Below, one piece after another: positions 36,022-45,635 of a stretch of 53,966 nt of DNA. Below the pieces are notes generated by a model. That model had not been told where the DNA came from, made no database searches, and saw only the letters and a list, made by a program, of their open reading frames with translations. The translations under genes were made by a program, and so were the position numbers. The stretch comes from Rhodobium orientis (GTDB lineage Bacteria; Pseudomonadota; Alphaproteobacteria; Rhizobiales; Rhodobiaceae), in the NCBI RefSeq assembly GCF_003258835.1, contig NZ_NPEV01000041.1, forward strand, positions 1-53,966, given 5' to 3'. Position 1 is the first letter of the stretch. The number at the start of each line of letters is the position of its first letter.

Positions 36022-37256
36022 CCGCGCATATGACCATGGGGACGACGATGGACGGTATCTATCTCGACAACAACGCGACCACCCGCGTCGACGACGAGGT
36101 GGTGACGGCGATGCTGCCCTATTTCACCGAGCAGTTCGGCAATCCGTCGTCCATGCATCAGTTCGGCAACCGGGTCGGCCACGCGCTGAAGACGGCGCGG
36201 GGGCAGATCCAGGAGCTGATCGGCGCCGCCCATGACAGCGAGATCATCTTCACCTCCTGCGGCACGGAATCGGACTCCACGGCAATCCTGTCGGCGCTCA
36301 GGGCGCAGCCGAACCGACGCGAGATCATCACCACGAATGTCGAGCATCCGGCGGTGCTGGCGCTCTGCGAGCACCTGGAAAAGGACGGCTACATCGTCCA
36401 CTACCTGAAGGTGGACATGAAGGGCCGGCTCGACCTTCGCGAATACCAGGCTCTCTTGTCCGACAAGGTCGCCATCGCCTCCATCATGTGGGCGAACAAC
36501 GAGACCGGCACCCTTTTCCCGGTCAAGAAGATGGCCGAGATGGCCTTCGATGCCGGCGTCATGTTCCACACCGACGCCGTGCAGGCCGTTGGCAAGGTGC
36601 CGATCGACCTGAAGAGGACCGCGATCAGCATGCTGTCGATCTCCGGCCACAAGCTGCACGCCCCGAAGGGCATCGGCGTTCTTTACCTGCGCCGCGGCGT
36701 CCGCTTCCGGCCGATGCTGCGCGGCGGCCACCAGGAGCGCGGCCGGCGTGCCGGCACGGAGAACTCGGCCTTCATCGTCGGCCTCGGCAAGGCCGCGGAA
36801 CTGGCGCTTCAGCACATGGAGGAGGAGCAGACGCGGGTGCGCGATCTGCGCGACCGGCTGGAGGAGGGGATCCTTTCCGCCGTGCCGCATTGCTTCGTCA
36901 CCGGCGATCCGGACCACCGGCTGCCGAACACCTGCAACATCGCCTTTGAGTTCATAGAGGGCGAGGCGATCCTGATGCTGATGAACAAGCTCGGCATCGC
37001 GGCGTCCTCCGGCTCGGCCTGCACCTCCGGCTCGTTGGAGCCGTCCCATGTGATGCGGGCGATGGACATCCCCTATACGGCCGCCCACGGCTCGATCCGC
37101 TTCTCGCTGTCGCGGCACAACACGGAGGCCGAGATCGATCGGGTCATCGAGGCGATCCCGCCGATCGTCGCCCAGCTCAGGAAACTCTCGCCCTATTGGG
37201 GTGCTGACGGCCCGGTGGAGAACCCGGAAGCCGCCTTCGCGCCGGCCTATTCGTGA
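36018..37256 (+). CDS. nifS: Cysteine desulfurase NifS
   Basis: NifS is the PLP enzyme that takes sulfur from cysteine for NifU. The product is 412 residues from the ATG at 36018, or about 402 from [12 protein letters not shown]. The PLP lysine lies in [12 protein letters not shown] (K212) and the catalytic cysteine in [16 protein letters not shown] (C335). The usual family start is [12 protein letters not shown], so the short N-terminal extension ([10 protein letters not shown]) is uncertain. Confidence 0.97.
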   Translation: MTAHMTMGTTMDGIYLDNNATTRVDDEVVTAMLPYFTEQFGNPSSMHQFGNRVGHALKTARGQIQELIGAAHDSEIIFTSCGTESDSTAILSALRAQPNRREIITTNVEHPAVLALCEHLEKDGYIVHYLKVDMKGRLDLREYQALLSDKVAIASIMWANNETGTLFPVKKMAEMAFDAGVMFHTDAVQAVGKVPIDLKRTAISMLSISGHKLHAPKGIGVLYLRRGVRFRPMLRGGHQERGRRAGTENSAFIVGLGKAAELALQHMEEEQTRVRDLRDRLEEGILSAVPHCFVTGDPDHRLPNTCNIAFEFIEGEAILMLMNKLGIAASSGSACTSGSLEPSHVMRAMDIPYTAAHGSIRFSLSRHNTEAEIDRVIEAIPPIVAQLRKLSPYWGADGPVENPEAAFAPAYS

Positions 37257-37266
37257 GGATGCGGTG

Positions 37267-38412
37267 ATGGATCATGCGCCCGTGATCATCGACGACACCA
37301 CGCTGCGCGACGGCGAGCAGACCGCGGGCGTTGCCTTTTCCGCGGAGGAAAAGCTGGAAATCGCCACAAGGCTCGACCGGCTCGGCGTGCCGGAGCTGGA
37401 AGTCGGCATTCCCGCGATGGGCCCGGCGGAACGCGAGACCATTCGGGCGATCGCCGATCTCGGCCTTTCTGCCGATCTCCTCGTCTGGTGCCGGATGGCG
37501 CCGGCCGATCTCGCCGCCGCCGAGGGTCTCGGCGTTTCCATCATCGACCTCTCCATCCCGGTCTCCGACCAGCAGATCCGCCACAAGCTCGGCCGCGACC
37601 GCGACGAGGTGCTGGCGCGCATCGCCGACATGGTGCCGAAGGCGCTCGACGCCGGTTTCGAGGTCTGCATCGGCGGCGAGGATTCGTCCCGCGCCGATAT
37701 CGAGTTCCTGCTTCAGGTGCTGGACGCGGCCGCCAAGGCCGGCGCCCGCCGGTTCCGCTTCGCCGACACTGTCGGCATCCTGGAGCCCTTCGCCACCGCC
37801 GCCATCTTCCAGCGCCTGCGGGCTGCCACCGATCTCGAACTGGAAATGCACGCCCATGACGATTTCGGGCTGGCGACGGCGAACTCGCTGGCCGCGGCCC
37901 AGCACGGCGCGACCCATGTCAACACCACGGTCAACGGGCTTGGCGAGCGCGCCGGCAACGCGCCGCTGGAAGAGTTCGTCATGGGGATGAAACACCTTTA
38001 CCAGCGCGACACGGGCGTGACGCTCGCCGACTTCTCCGCGCTCTCCGATCTGGTCGCTGAGGCCTCGGGCCGGCCGGTGCCCTTGCAGAAGTCGATCATC
38101 GGTACGGCGGTCTACACCCATGAGGCCGGCATCCATGTGGATGGGCTTCTGAAAAACCCGCTCAACTACCAGGGCCTCGATCCGGCGGAGATCGGCCGCT
38201 GCCACGAGGTCGTGCTCGGCAAGCATTCCGGCACCCGGGCCGTCCAGCATGCCTTCGACGGGCTCGGCGTGCCGCTGACCCGGGACGAGGCGGAGACGGT
38301 GCTCGCCCGCATCCGCACCTTTGCGGAGACGCGCAAGCGCTCGCCGACGCCGCTCGACCTTCTCGACATGCACCGCGACGCGAGCCGCGACATCACCGTG
38401 GAGATCGGATAA
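37267..38412 (+). CDS. nifV: Homocitrate synthase NifV
   Basis: NifV condenses acetyl-CoA and 2-oxoglutarate to homocitrate, the organic part of FeMo-co. The 381-residue product has the [12 protein letters not shown] signature, the metal-binding [13 protein letters not shown] segment, [18 protein letters not shown], and the [10 protein letters not shown] and KHSGTRA blocks of the synthase family. It begins ten bases after nifS and precedes cysE. Confidence 0.97.
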   Translation: MDHAPVIIDDTTLRDGEQTAGVAFSAEEKLEIATRLDRLGVPELEVGIPAMGPAERETIRAIADLGLSADLLVWCRMAPADLAAAEGLGVSIIDLSIPVSDQQIRHKLGRDRDEVLARIADMVPKALDAGFEVCIGGEDSSRADIEFLLQVLDAAAKAGARRFRFADTVGILEPFATAAIFQRLRAATDLELEMHAHDDFGLATANSLAAAQHGATHVNTTVNGLGERAGNAPLEEFVMGMKHLYQRDTGVTLADFSALSDLVAEASGRPVPLQKSIIGTAVYTHEAGIHVDGLLKNPLNYQGLDPAEIGRCHEVVLGKHSGTRAVQHAFDGLGVPLTRDEAETVLARIRTFAETRKRSPTPLDLLDMHRDASRDITVEIG

Positions 38413-38416
38413 CGGC

Positions 38417-39142
38417 ATGGGCCTTTGGCGCGACATCCGGGAGGACATTTCCTGCGTTTTCGAACGCGACCCGGCCGCGCGCTCCACGCTTGAGGTCATG
38501 GCCACCTATCCGGGCGTCCATGCCCTCATCTGGCACCGCATCGCCCATCGCCTGTGGAAGCGGGGCCACCGGTTCCTCGGCCGCTTCATCTCCTGGGTCG
38601 GCCGGCTCCTCACCAATGTGGACATCCATCCGGGCGCAACCATCGGCAAGAAATTCTTCATCGACCACGGCGCCGGCGTCGTCATCGGCGAGACGGCGGA
38701 AATCGGCGATGGCGTCACGCTCTATCACGGCGTGACGCTCGGCGGGACGACCTGGAACAAGGGCAAGCGGCACCCAACGCTGGAAGACAACGTCGTCGTC
38801 GGGGCCGGCGCCAAGGTGCTGGGCGCCATCCGCATCGGCTGCAATTCCAAGGTCGGGGCGAATTCGGTGGTCGTCTCCAACGTGCCGTCGGGCTCGACCG
38901 TCGTCGGCGTTCCCGGGCGCGTGGTGAGGAAGTCCAAGAAGGTCGCCTATTTCAATCCGCACGGCATCGACCTCAACCACCACCTCATTCCCGACCCGGT
39001 GGCCGAGGCCATCTCCTGCCTCGTCAAGCGGATCGACGAACTGGAAGGCCAACTCGGCAAGAAGGCCGATGCTGACGAGTGCGACGATTGCACGGCCCAT
39101 GACGTCTGCGAACCTCCGGTGCGGGAGGCGTCCCATGGCTGA
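38417..39142 (+). CDS. cysE: Serine O-acetyltransferase CysE, nif-linked
   Basis: CysE makes O-acetylserine for cysteine synthesis; a nif-linked copy (cysE1) follows nifV in Azotobacter and supports the high sulfur demand of cluster assembly. The 241-residue product has the left-handed beta-helix with [37 protein letters not shown] and [11 protein letters not shown] Cys-rich tail ([15 protein letters not shown]) extends past the normal end. It overlaps the next gene by eight bases. Confidence 0.95.
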   Translation: MGLWRDIREDISCVFERDPAARSTLEVMATYPGVHALIWHRIAHRLWKRGHRFLGRFISWVGRLLTNVDIHPGATIGKKFFIDHGAGVVIGETAEIGDGVTLYHGVTLGGTTWNKGKRHPTLEDNVVVGAGAKVLGAIRIGCNSKVGANSVVVSNVPSGSTVVGVPGRVVRKSKKVAYFNPHGIDLNHHLIPDPVAEAISCLVKRIDELEGQLGKKADADECDDCTAHDVCEPPVREASHG

Positions 39143-39695
39143 GACTGCCGCTATGCGCAGCGAGGCGCCGACAGTCGACCTCCTCGACATGTCCGGGACG
39201 GAGCTTTATTTCGACGAGCCCGTGGCGCCGGAGATCGCCGCGCTTCTGGAAGAGGCGCGCTCAGGCGTCGAGCCCGACGTGGCCGAGGCGCTCCTGAAAG
39301 AGGCGCTTCACCGCGCGCCGGATGATCTCACCGTCATCGTCGCCATCTACCGCTTCTACTATTTCCGCCACGACTATGCGGCGACCCTTGAGATCGCCGA
39401 CCTCGCCATGCAGGCCGCCGGCCGTCGCCTCAACGTTCCCGGCGACTGGCGGGCGCTGACGGCAGCCGACATCGACCGGGCCGGCGCCGCCAACATGGCG
39501 CTGCTGAGGTTCTATCTCTGGGCGCTGAAGGGGGCCGGCTATCTCCTGATGCGGCTGGGCCGTATGGAAGAGGCGATCGCACCGCTTGAAACCCTTTGCC
39601 GGCTGGACGTTGCCGACCGCATCGGCGGCGCCGGACTGCTTGAGCTTGCCCGCGAGACCATCGACACCCCCGACCGAGAGAGGACGGACCGTTGA
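39135..39695 (+). CDS. Helical/TPR-like protein between cysE and nifW, function unknown
   Basis: This 186-residue protein has helical repeats resembling tetratricopeptide motifs ([65 protein letters not shown]). A gene of this type sits between cysE and nifW in gammaproteobacterial nif clusters, as I recall. The start at 39135 has GGGAGG upstream and overlaps cysE. Its stop overlaps the nifW TTG start. A scaffold or chaperone role for MoFe maturation is a guess. Confidence 0.75.
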   Translation: MAETAAMRSEAPTVDLLDMSGTELYFDEPVAPEIAALLEEARSGVEPDVAEALLKEALHRAPDDLTVIVAIYRFYYFRHDYAATLEIADLAMQAAGRRLNVPGDWRALTAADIDRAGAANMALLRFYLWALKGAGYLLMRLGRMEEAIAPLETLCRLDVADRIGGAGLLELARETIDTPDRERTDR

Positions 39696-40012
39696 GAAAC
39701 GACGAACTGGAAGCCGAACTCGAAGATCTCTCCAGCGCGGAGGATTTCCTCGATTTCTTCGAGGTTCCCTACGATTCGCAGGTGGTTTTCGTCAATCGGC
39801 TGCACATCCTGCAGCGGTTCCACGACTATCTGGAGGCCGACAAGGAAGGTCCGAGCGGCGAGGAAGGCTGGATTGGCTACTACACTCGCCACCTGACCAC
39901 GGCCTATCAGGACTTCGTTGCCTCCGATGCGCGGACGGAAAAGGTCTTCAAGGTCTTCAACGCCCAGGATCCCAAGCCGGTCTTCGTGCCGCTCGACACC
40001 CTCTTGAAATAG
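39692..40012 (+). CDS. nifW: NifW, nitrogenase stabilising/protective protein
   Basis: NifW binds the MoFe protein and protects it from oxygen or aids its maturation. The 106-residue product has the family pattern LEDLSSAEDFLDFFEVPYD, VNRLHILQRFHDYL and KVFKVFNAQD. It has no internal Met, so the start must be the TTG at 39692, which overlaps the previous stop (TTGA) and follows AGAGGA. The rare start codon and overlap suggest translation coupled to the upstream gene. Confidence 0.94.
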   Translation: MRNDELEAELEDLSSAEDFLDFFEVPYDSQVVFVNRLHILQRFHDYLEADKEGPSGEEGWIGYYTRHLTTAYQDFVASDARTEKVFKVFNAQDPKPVFVPLDTLLK

Positions 40013-40021
40013 GTTTTGTCC

Positions 40022-40510
40022 ATGGAGCCGCCCCGTTTCGATTATGGCGATGAAGTCCGGGTCGTGCGCAATCTGCGTAACGACGGCACCTTTCCGGGCG
40101 AGGCGACCGGCGCGCTCTTGGTGCGTCGCGGCTCGACCGGGGTCGTGCGCGATATCGGCACCTTCCTGCAGGACCAGGTCATCTACACCGTCCACTTCAC
40201 CGACAGCGATAAGCTTGTCGGCTGCCGTGACCGGGAACTGATCGGCGGCGAGGAGCCGTGGGTGCCGAGCCTTTTCGAGTTCGGCGACAAGGTCGTCGCT
40301 TCTATCACCCTCGGCATCAACGGCGATGTGGTCGCCGCCAAGGGCGATCCGGGCGAGATCCTGAAGGTGGTGCGCGATGCGCCGGGGGGCGTTGCCTATC
40401 ATGTGCGGTTCCGCGGACGCACGCTGCAGGTGCCGGAAACGGCGCTGGCGGCCGCGCCGGGCGAGGAGACTGCGCCGGACGACGAGACGGTCGAAGAGGG
40501 GGCGGAATGA
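40022..40510 (+). CDS. nifZ: NifZ
   Basis: NifZ assists formation of the second P-cluster in the MoFe protein. The 162-residue product has two related SH3-like halves: FDYGDEVRVVRNLRNDGTFPG with GSTGVVRDIGTFLQDQVIYTVHF, and FEFGDKVVASITLGINGDVVAAKGDPGEI with VAYHVRF. It ends in an acidic tail (DDETVEEGAE). The ATG at 40022 is preferred over a TTG six bases upstream. Its stop overlaps the nifM start. Confidence 0.93.
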   Translation: MEPPRFDYGDEVRVVRNLRNDGTFPGEATGALLVRRGSTGVVRDIGTFLQDQVIYTVHFTDSDKLVGCRDRELIGGEEPWVPSLFEFGDKVVASITLGINGDVVAAKGDPGEILKVVRDAPGGVAYHVRFRGRTLQVPETALAAAPGEETAPDDETVEEGAE

Positions 40511-41412
40511 CGGGCGTCCTGGCTCACCACCTGATGCGCGCCGCGCTCGCCCGCTACGGCAAGCGCTACGATCAGCTCGACGGCGCCGAACAACGCCGCG
40601 CCGATGCCGATGCGCGCCACGCCATGCGCGTGGAGGCGCTGGTGCTGGAAAGCGCCGAGGCGGCCGGAGTCGTCATCCCGGAGCGTTCGCTGACCCAGAC
40701 CTGCGAGGAAGTGGCAGCCCGCTACGAAAGCCCGGAGGCCTTGGCCGCCGACCTTGCTGCCAACGGCCTGACGCCGGCCGACCTTCGCACTGCCCTTGAG
40801 CGAGAACTGATGGTGGAGACCGTCCTTGAAAAGGTTGCGTCGATGACACCGGAAGCGAGCGAGGCCGAGATCCGCGCCTGGTACGACGCCCATCCGATGA
40901 AGTTCCAGGCGCCGGAGACCCGCACCGTCCGGCACATCCTCGTCACCATCAACGACGACATTCCCGAAAACCGTCGTGCTGCCGCGCGGGCGCGGATCGA
41001 CGCGCTGAAGGTCGATCTTTCCGGCGTGACGCCGGAGGACCTCGGCGCGCGGTTCGCCGACCTTGCCCTTCGCCACTCCGAATGCCCGAGCGCGCTGGAA
41101 GGCGGGCGGCTCGGCCGGGTGCCCGCCGGAAAGCTCTATCCGGAGATCGACCGGGTGCTGTTCGCGCTTGCCGAGGGCAGCGTCGGCGATGTGGTGGAGA
41201 CGGAGGCCGGGTTCCACATCGTCTATTGCGAGATCGTGCATCCGGCGGGGCAGGTGCCTTTTGCCGAGGTGCGCGACAAGATCGCCGAGGCGATGATGAA
41301 AAAACGCCGCGAAAAAACCCAGACCAACTGGATGGCGGCATTGCTGAAGGGAGCGGCGCCGGAACGGGCGAAGTCAAAGGCGGACCTAGAGGTTCTTGGC
41401 AGAACGGTGTAG
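40507..41412 (+). CDS. nifM: NifM, parvulin-type peptidyl-prolyl isomerase
   Basis: NifM is needed for NifH folding in Klebsiella and Azotobacter. The 301-residue product has an N-terminal helical region (1-130) and a parvulin domain (about 140-265) with VRHILVTIND, FADLALRHSECPSALEGGRLGRV and TEAGFHIVYC. NifM is typical of gammaproteobacteria and uncommon in alphaproteobacteria; together with NifL it supports a gamma-type nif lineage. It starts by ATGA overlap with nifZ. Confidence 0.9.
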   Translation: MTGVLAHHLMRAALARYGKRYDQLDGAEQRRADADARHAMRVEALVLESAEAAGVVIPERSLTQTCEEVAARYESPEALAADLAANGLTPADLRTALERELMVETVLEKVASMTPEASEAEIRAWYDAHPMKFQAPETRTVRHILVTINDDIPENRRAAARARIDALKVDLSGVTPEDLGARFADLALRHSECPSALEGGRLGRVPAGKLYPEIDRVLFALAEGSVGDVVETEAGFHIVYCEIVHPAGQVPFAEVRDKIAEAMMKKRREKTQTNWMAALLKGAAPERAKSKADLEVLGRTV

Positions 41413-41416
41413 CGCG

Positions 41417-42439
41417 ATGGTGAAACTTTCCAGGCGGCATTTCCTCGTCACGGGCGCGGCTGCGGTCGGCGCCCTTGCGGCGGCTCCTTTCGTCTCCCGC
41501 CTCGGGAGCGGCGCCCGCGTCCTCGTCATCGGCGGCGGGCCGGGCGGTGTTGCCGCGGCAACGGCGATCAGGGCGGCAGAACCCTCGGCCTCGGTCGTCA
41601 TGATCGAGCGCGATCCGAAGCGGTTGGCGCCCGGCGCCTACCGCTCCTTCGTCTCCGCGTCGCGCCAGGGCGGCGATTTTGCAGCGCTTGCCGCCAACGG
41701 CATCGAGCTCGCCATCGACGACATCCGCGGCATCGACTGGGGGGGCAGGCGCGCCGAGGCGCTGAGCGGCCGGGCGTTTTCCTTCGACCGGGTCGTGTTG
41801 GCGCCGGGCATTTCCATGCGCGAGGAGGGCATCGAGGGTTACGACCGGGCCGCAAGCATCGCCTTTCCGCACGGTTGGACCGACCGCCAGGGCGCGGCGG
41901 AACTGGCCGCCCAGGTGCGGGCGATGGCGGACGGCGGCACGGTCGTCATCCGCGTTCCCGCCGGGCGCATGCGGTTCCCCGAGGGTCCCTATCGGCGGGC
42001 AGGCGAGATCGCGACCTACCTTGCCGAGGACAAACCGAAGGCGCGGGTGGTGATGGTCGACGAATCTGACGCAACGCCGGCGCGGCGCGCGCGCGTGGCG
42101 GCCTTGGCAGCGCGATTCGGCGACCGGTTCGACCATCTGGATGCCACTGCCTTCCGGCGCGTCGTCGCCGTCGACCGGGAGAGGCGCCGGCTGATTGGCA
42201 CCAATGGCACCGTCCATGGTGACGTCATCAACTTCATCCCGGCCCAGGCGGCCGGGCGCATCGCCCGGGTCTCCGGACTTGCCGGTGCGGACGGCTGGTG
42301 CCCGGTCGCGGCGGAGACACGGCGTTCGGCGATGCGGCCGGATGCCTTCCTTCTCGGCGATGCGGCGTCCGTCCCCGGCCTCGAAATGGGCGTCGGCGAC
42401 TTCGCGGCGGCGGCAGAGGCGATCGCGAAAACGGTCTGA
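41417..42439 (+). CDS. Tat-exported FAD oxidoreductase (FccB/SQR-like)
   Basis: The 340-residue product begins with a twin-arginine signal (SRRHFLVTGAAAVGALAAAP), followed by a Rossmann FAD motif (VLVIGGGPGGVAAA) and a late FAD segment (RPDAFLLGDAASVPG). It resembles flavocytochrome c sulfide dehydrogenase flavoprotein and sulfide:quinone reductase but is shorter than usual. It begins four bases after nifM and ends the nif run before a terminator. A redox role in the periplasm is inferred; the substrate is unknown. Confidence 0.8.
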   Translation: MVKLSRRHFLVTGAAAVGALAAAPFVSRLGSGARVLVIGGGPGGVAAATAIRAAEPSASVVMIERDPKRLAPGAYRSFVSASRQGGDFAALAANGIELAIDDIRGIDWGGRRAEALSGRAFSFDRVVLAPGISMREEGIEGYDRAASIAFPHGWTDRQGAAELAAQVRAMADGGTVVIRVPAGRMRFPEGPYRRAGEIATYLAEDKPKARVVMVDESDATPARRARVAALAARFGDRFDHLDATAFRRVVAVDRERRRLIGTNGTVHGDVINFIPAQAAGRIARVSGLAGADGWCPVAAETRRSAMRPDAFLLGDAASVPGLEMGVGDFAAAAEAIAKTV

Positions 42440-42462
42440 CGCCGGGGCGAAATGCGGCGCGG

Positions 42463-42490
42463 AACGGGTCCTTCTGCGGTCCCGTTTTGC
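42463..42490 (+). terminator. Possible terminator after the nif operon
   Basis: AACGGGTCC (42463-42471) can pair with GGTCCCGTT (42478-42486) with one mismatch, followed by TTTTG. It lies shortly after the flavoprotein gene. Confidence 0.5.
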
Positions 42491-42536
42491 GTCCGCCATT
42501 GACGTTCGGGTCCCGGCACCACAGGTTCTGGGTCTG

Positions 42537-42562
42537 ACGCCTGCCTCTTGGCAGGCGTTTCT
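42537..42562 (+). terminator. Rho-independent terminator before zwf
   Basis: ACGCCTGCC and GGCAGGCGT form a perfect 9-bp stem with loop TCTT, followed by TTTCTT. It would separate nif transcription from zwf-pgl. Confidence 0.8.
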
Positions 42563-42590
42563 TGCCGTCTTCCCAAGGACCCCACCGCCC

Positions 42591-44063
42591 ATGTCTTTGA
42601 ACATCAACCCCGTCGAGGCGTTCGACCTCGTCGTTTTCGGCATCACTGGCGACCTTGCCCACCGCAAGATCCTGCCGGCTCTCTGCCACCGCTTTTCCAT
42701 CGGCCAGATCCCCAAGGAAACGCGGATCATCGGCGTTGCCCGCGGCGAGAAGTCGAAGGAGCAGTTTCACGCTGAGATGGCCGAAGCGCTCGACAAGCAC
42801 CTTCCGAAGGGGCGGTGCGATGACCAGTGCGTCAAGGATTTCCTCGACTGCTTCCACTATGTGAAGCTCGACGTGCTCGGCGAGGATGGCTGGCAGGAGC
42901 TGAAGGACCTGCTCAATGAGCGGCCGAACCCGGTCCGCGCCTTCTATCTTTCCGTCGCCCCGTCCCTGTTCGCCGAGATCTCGGTGCGCCTGGGCAAGTC
43001 GGGGATCGCCACAGAGGGCAGCCGGATCGTCCTGGAAAAGCCCTTCGGGCACGACCTGCAATCGGCAAAGGACCTCAACGCCCGGCTCAAGAGCTGCTTC
43101 GACGAGTGCCAGATCTACCGGATCGACCATTATCTCGGGAAAGAGACGGTGCAGAACCTGATGGCCCTGCGTTTTGCCAATGCGCTCTTCGAGCCGCTCT
43201 GGAATTCCCAGCACATCGACCATGTGCAGATCACGGTCGCCGAGACCCTCGGCATTGCCGGGCGCGGCGGCTACTACGACCATGCCGGCGCCATGCGCGA
43301 CATGGTGCAGAACCACATGATGCAGGTGATGTGCCTGATCGCCATGGAACCACCGGCGCGGTTCGACGCGGATTCGGTGCGCGACGAAAAGCTGAAGGTG
43401 ATCAAGGCGCTCGATCCGCTCGACATCCGCAACACCGTGCGCGGCCAGTACCGGGCCGGCAATGGCGGCGGGAGCTATCGCGAGGAAGCGGAAAACCCGG
43501 ACAGCATGACGGAAAGCGCCGTCGCGCTGAAGGCGGCGATCTCCAACTGGCGCTGGTCGGGCGTGCCCTTCTATCTGCGCACCGGCAAGCGGCTCAGGGC
43601 GCACGTCTCGGAGATCATGATCAAGTTCAAGGAGCCGCCGCACAACATCTTCGAGCAGTCGCGGCCGGCCGAGGGCAACGCGCTGATCCTGCGCCTGCAG
43701 CCGGGCGAGGGCATCACCCTGATGATGACCATCAAGGAGCCGGGCTCCGGCGGCATGCGGTTCCTGCGCGTGCCCCTCGACATGAGCTTTGCGGAAACGC
43801 TGGGCGGACGGACGGGCGTCCTCGGCAACGCCTATGAGCGGCTGATCATGGACGTCATCCGTGGCGACCAGACCCTGTTCATGCGCGGTGACGAGGCGGA
43901 GGCGGCCTGGGCCTGGGTCGATCCGGTGATCGCCGCCTGGCAGGAAAGCGGCGAACGCCCGCAGCCCTATGACGCGCTCGGCTCCGGGCCGGAGGCAGCG
44001 CTGGCGCTGATGCACCGCGACGGGCGGGAATGGCGCGAGATCGAGACCGAGCCCGACGCATGA
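42591..44063 (+). CDS. zwf: Glucose-6-phosphate dehydrogenase
   Basis: Zwf oxidises glucose-6-phosphate to 6-phosphogluconolactone, making NADPH. The 490-residue product has the coenzyme motif FGITGDLAHRK, the active-site RIDHYLGKETVQN, and the substrate-binding EKPFGHD segment. It overlaps pgl by four bases. It follows a strong terminator, so it is probably separate from the nif run, although reduced pyridine nucleotide could feed Rnf. Confidence 0.97.
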   Translation: MSLNINPVEAFDLVVFGITGDLAHRKILPALCHRFSIGQIPKETRIIGVARGEKSKEQFHAEMAEALDKHLPKGRCDDQCVKDFLDCFHYVKLDVLGEDGWQELKDLLNERPNPVRAFYLSVAPSLFAEISVRLGKSGIATEGSRIVLEKPFGHDLQSAKDLNARLKSCFDECQIYRIDHYLGKETVQNLMALRFANALFEPLWNSQHIDHVQITVAETLGIAGRGGYYDHAGAMRDMVQNHMMQVMCLIAMEPPARFDADSVRDEKLKVIKALDPLDIRNTVRGQYRAGNGGGSYREEAENPDSMTESAVALKAAISNWRWSGVPFYLRTGKRLRAHVSEIMIKFKEPPHNIFEQSRPAEGNALILRLQPGEGITLMMTIKEPGSGGMRFLRVPLDMSFAETLGGRTGVLGNAYERLIMDVIRGDQTLFMRGDEAEAAWAWVDPVIAAWQESGERPQPYDALGSGPEAALALMHRDGREWREIETEPDA

Positions 44064-44752
44064 GCGTGCGGGTCGTCCCCTATCCGGACCGGGCGGCCGA
44101 AATGGCGGGCCTTGCCGAGACGGTCGCCAGAGAACTCGCCGCCGCATTGGAGGACAAGGGTCGTGCGAGCCTTGCCGTTCCCGGCGGCACCACGCCGGGG
44201 CCGTTCCTGACGGCGCTCTCCGGCGTCGATCTCGACTGGGCGCGCATCGACGTCATGCTCACCGATGAGCGCTTCGTGCCGCCGACCTCGGAGCGCTCCA
44301 ACACGCGGCTCCTGAAAGAAACGCTCTTTCGCGACCGGGCGGCGTGCGCCGCGCTGGTGCCGCTCTTTGCCGACGTCGAGACCCCTGAGGCGGCGGTCGC
44401 GGAACTGTCGAGCGATGTTTCCGCCGCTCTGCCGCTCGATGTCTGCGTCCTCGGCATGGGGGCGGACATGCACACCGCCTCGCTGTTTCCCGGTGCCGAC
44501 CGGCTGAAAGAGGCGCTCGATCCGGAAACGGACGCCATTTTGATGTCGATGCGTGCGGACGGCGCCGGCGAGCCGCGCATCACCCTGACGGTAAGGGTGC
44601 TGCGCGCAGCGGCCAATCTCCATGTGCTGATTGCCGGGGAAGAGAAAAAGCACGCCCTGGAGCGGGCGATGGCGGGAACGGACTGGTCCGAAGCGCCGGT
44701 ACGCGCGGTGCTGTCCGCCCCGACCTCTGTAACCGTGCACTACGCCGATTGA
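44060..44752 (+). CDS. pgl: 6-phosphogluconolactonase
   Basis: Pgl hydrolyses 6-phosphogluconolactone, the product of Zwf. The 230-residue product has LAVPGGTTPGPFLTAL, VMLTDERFVPPTSERSN and LGMGADMHTASLFPG, the signature blocks of the family. It converges on phnX with a gap of three bases. Confidence 0.96.
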   Translation: MSVRVVPYPDRAAEMAGLAETVARELAAALEDKGRASLAVPGGTTPGPFLTALSGVDLDWARIDVMLTDERFVPPTSERSNTRLLKETLFRDRAACAALVPLFADVETPEAAVAELSSDVSAALPLDVCVLGMGADMHTASLFPGADRLKEALDPETDAILMSMRADGAGEPRITLTVRVLRAAANLHVLIAGEEKKHALERAMAGTDWSEAPVRAVLSAPTSVTVHYAD

Positions 44753-44755
44753 GGG

Positions 44756-45571
44756 TCAGGAAATCCTCGGCCGCTCACCGGACGCCATGCGCTGTTCGAT
44801 CTCGTCCATCACGGGCATCAGGTCGGCGACGGTGTCGATGACGTAGTCGGCATCGGCGAGCACACTGCCGGCCTTCTCGCGCAAGGCCTGGCGGTCGCTA
44901 TCTCTGAGGGCGCCATATTCCTCCGCCGACAGCCCGGCCTCGTTGCCGGAGAGCGCGACACCGACGGTCCAGGAGCCGGCGGCGCGGCCCTCCGTGATGC
45001 CGGGCGCGGTGTCGTCGACCTTGACGACGGAGGCGGCCGGCCAGACGCAGAGATCCAGAAAGCAGCGATACATCATCAGCGGCGTCGGCCGGCCTTCCGG
45101 CACGTCGTCGGCGCAGACGAGGTTGTCGGGGGCATATCCCTGATCTGCTGCGCGCGGCAGCACCCCCTCCATGACGGAGCGGGTGTAGCCGGTGGTCGAG
45201 CCGATCTTCAGGCCGCCCGCGCGAAGGGCGGCGACTGTCTCCGCCGCGCCGGGGATGAGGTCGGCATAGTCCGGCACGACGGCGCTCACCCGCGGCACGT
45301 AGAGTTTGTAGACCTCGTTCGCGGCCGCCTCGTCGAAGGGCGCGCCGCCATGGGCCTCGCGCCAGGCATCGGCAATGTGCGGCATGGCGCCGAGCGCCCT
45401 GATGTGGTCGAGCTTCGGCAGGCCCATGGGCTTTCGCGCGTCGGCGATGGAGATCGGTACGCCGAACTCGGAAAAGACGTCGACGAAGGCGCCCATCGGT
45501 GCGCTCGATCCGAAGTCGACCATGGTGCCGGCCCAGTCGAAGACGGCGGCCTTGAGGTGCTTGTAGGTCAT
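44756..45571 (-). CDS. phnX: Phosphonoacetaldehyde hydrolase PhnX
   Basis: PhnX cleaves phosphonoacetaldehyde to acetaldehyde and phosphate in 2-aminoethylphosphonate use. The 271-residue haloacid-dehalogenase-type product has the nucleophile D12 in FDWAGTMVDFG and the Schiff-base lysine K53 in MGLPKLDHIRAL, plus VKVDDTAPGITEGRAAGSWTVGV for metal binding. No phnW or phosphonate transporter is visible here, so the pathway is incomplete in the window. Confidence 0.95.
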   Translation of the reverse strand: MTYKHLKAAVFDWAGTMVDFGSSAPMGAFVDVFSEFGVPISIADARKPMGLPKLDHIRALGAMPHIADAWREAHGGAPFDEAAANEVYKLYVPRVSAVVPDYADLIPGAAETVAALRAGGLKIGSTTGYTRSVMEGVLPRAADQGYAPDNLVCADDVPEGRPTPLMMYRCFLDLCVWPAASVVKVDDTAPGITEGRAAGSWTVGVALSGNEAGLSAEEYGALRDSDRQALREKAGSVLADADYVIDTVADLMPVMDEIEQRMASGERPRIS

Positions 45572-45635
45572 GGAACCCGGCTGTGGCTGGAAGGGGCCGG
45601 CGGGAGCGCCGGCCGAAACGGTACGTCAGCCGTTG

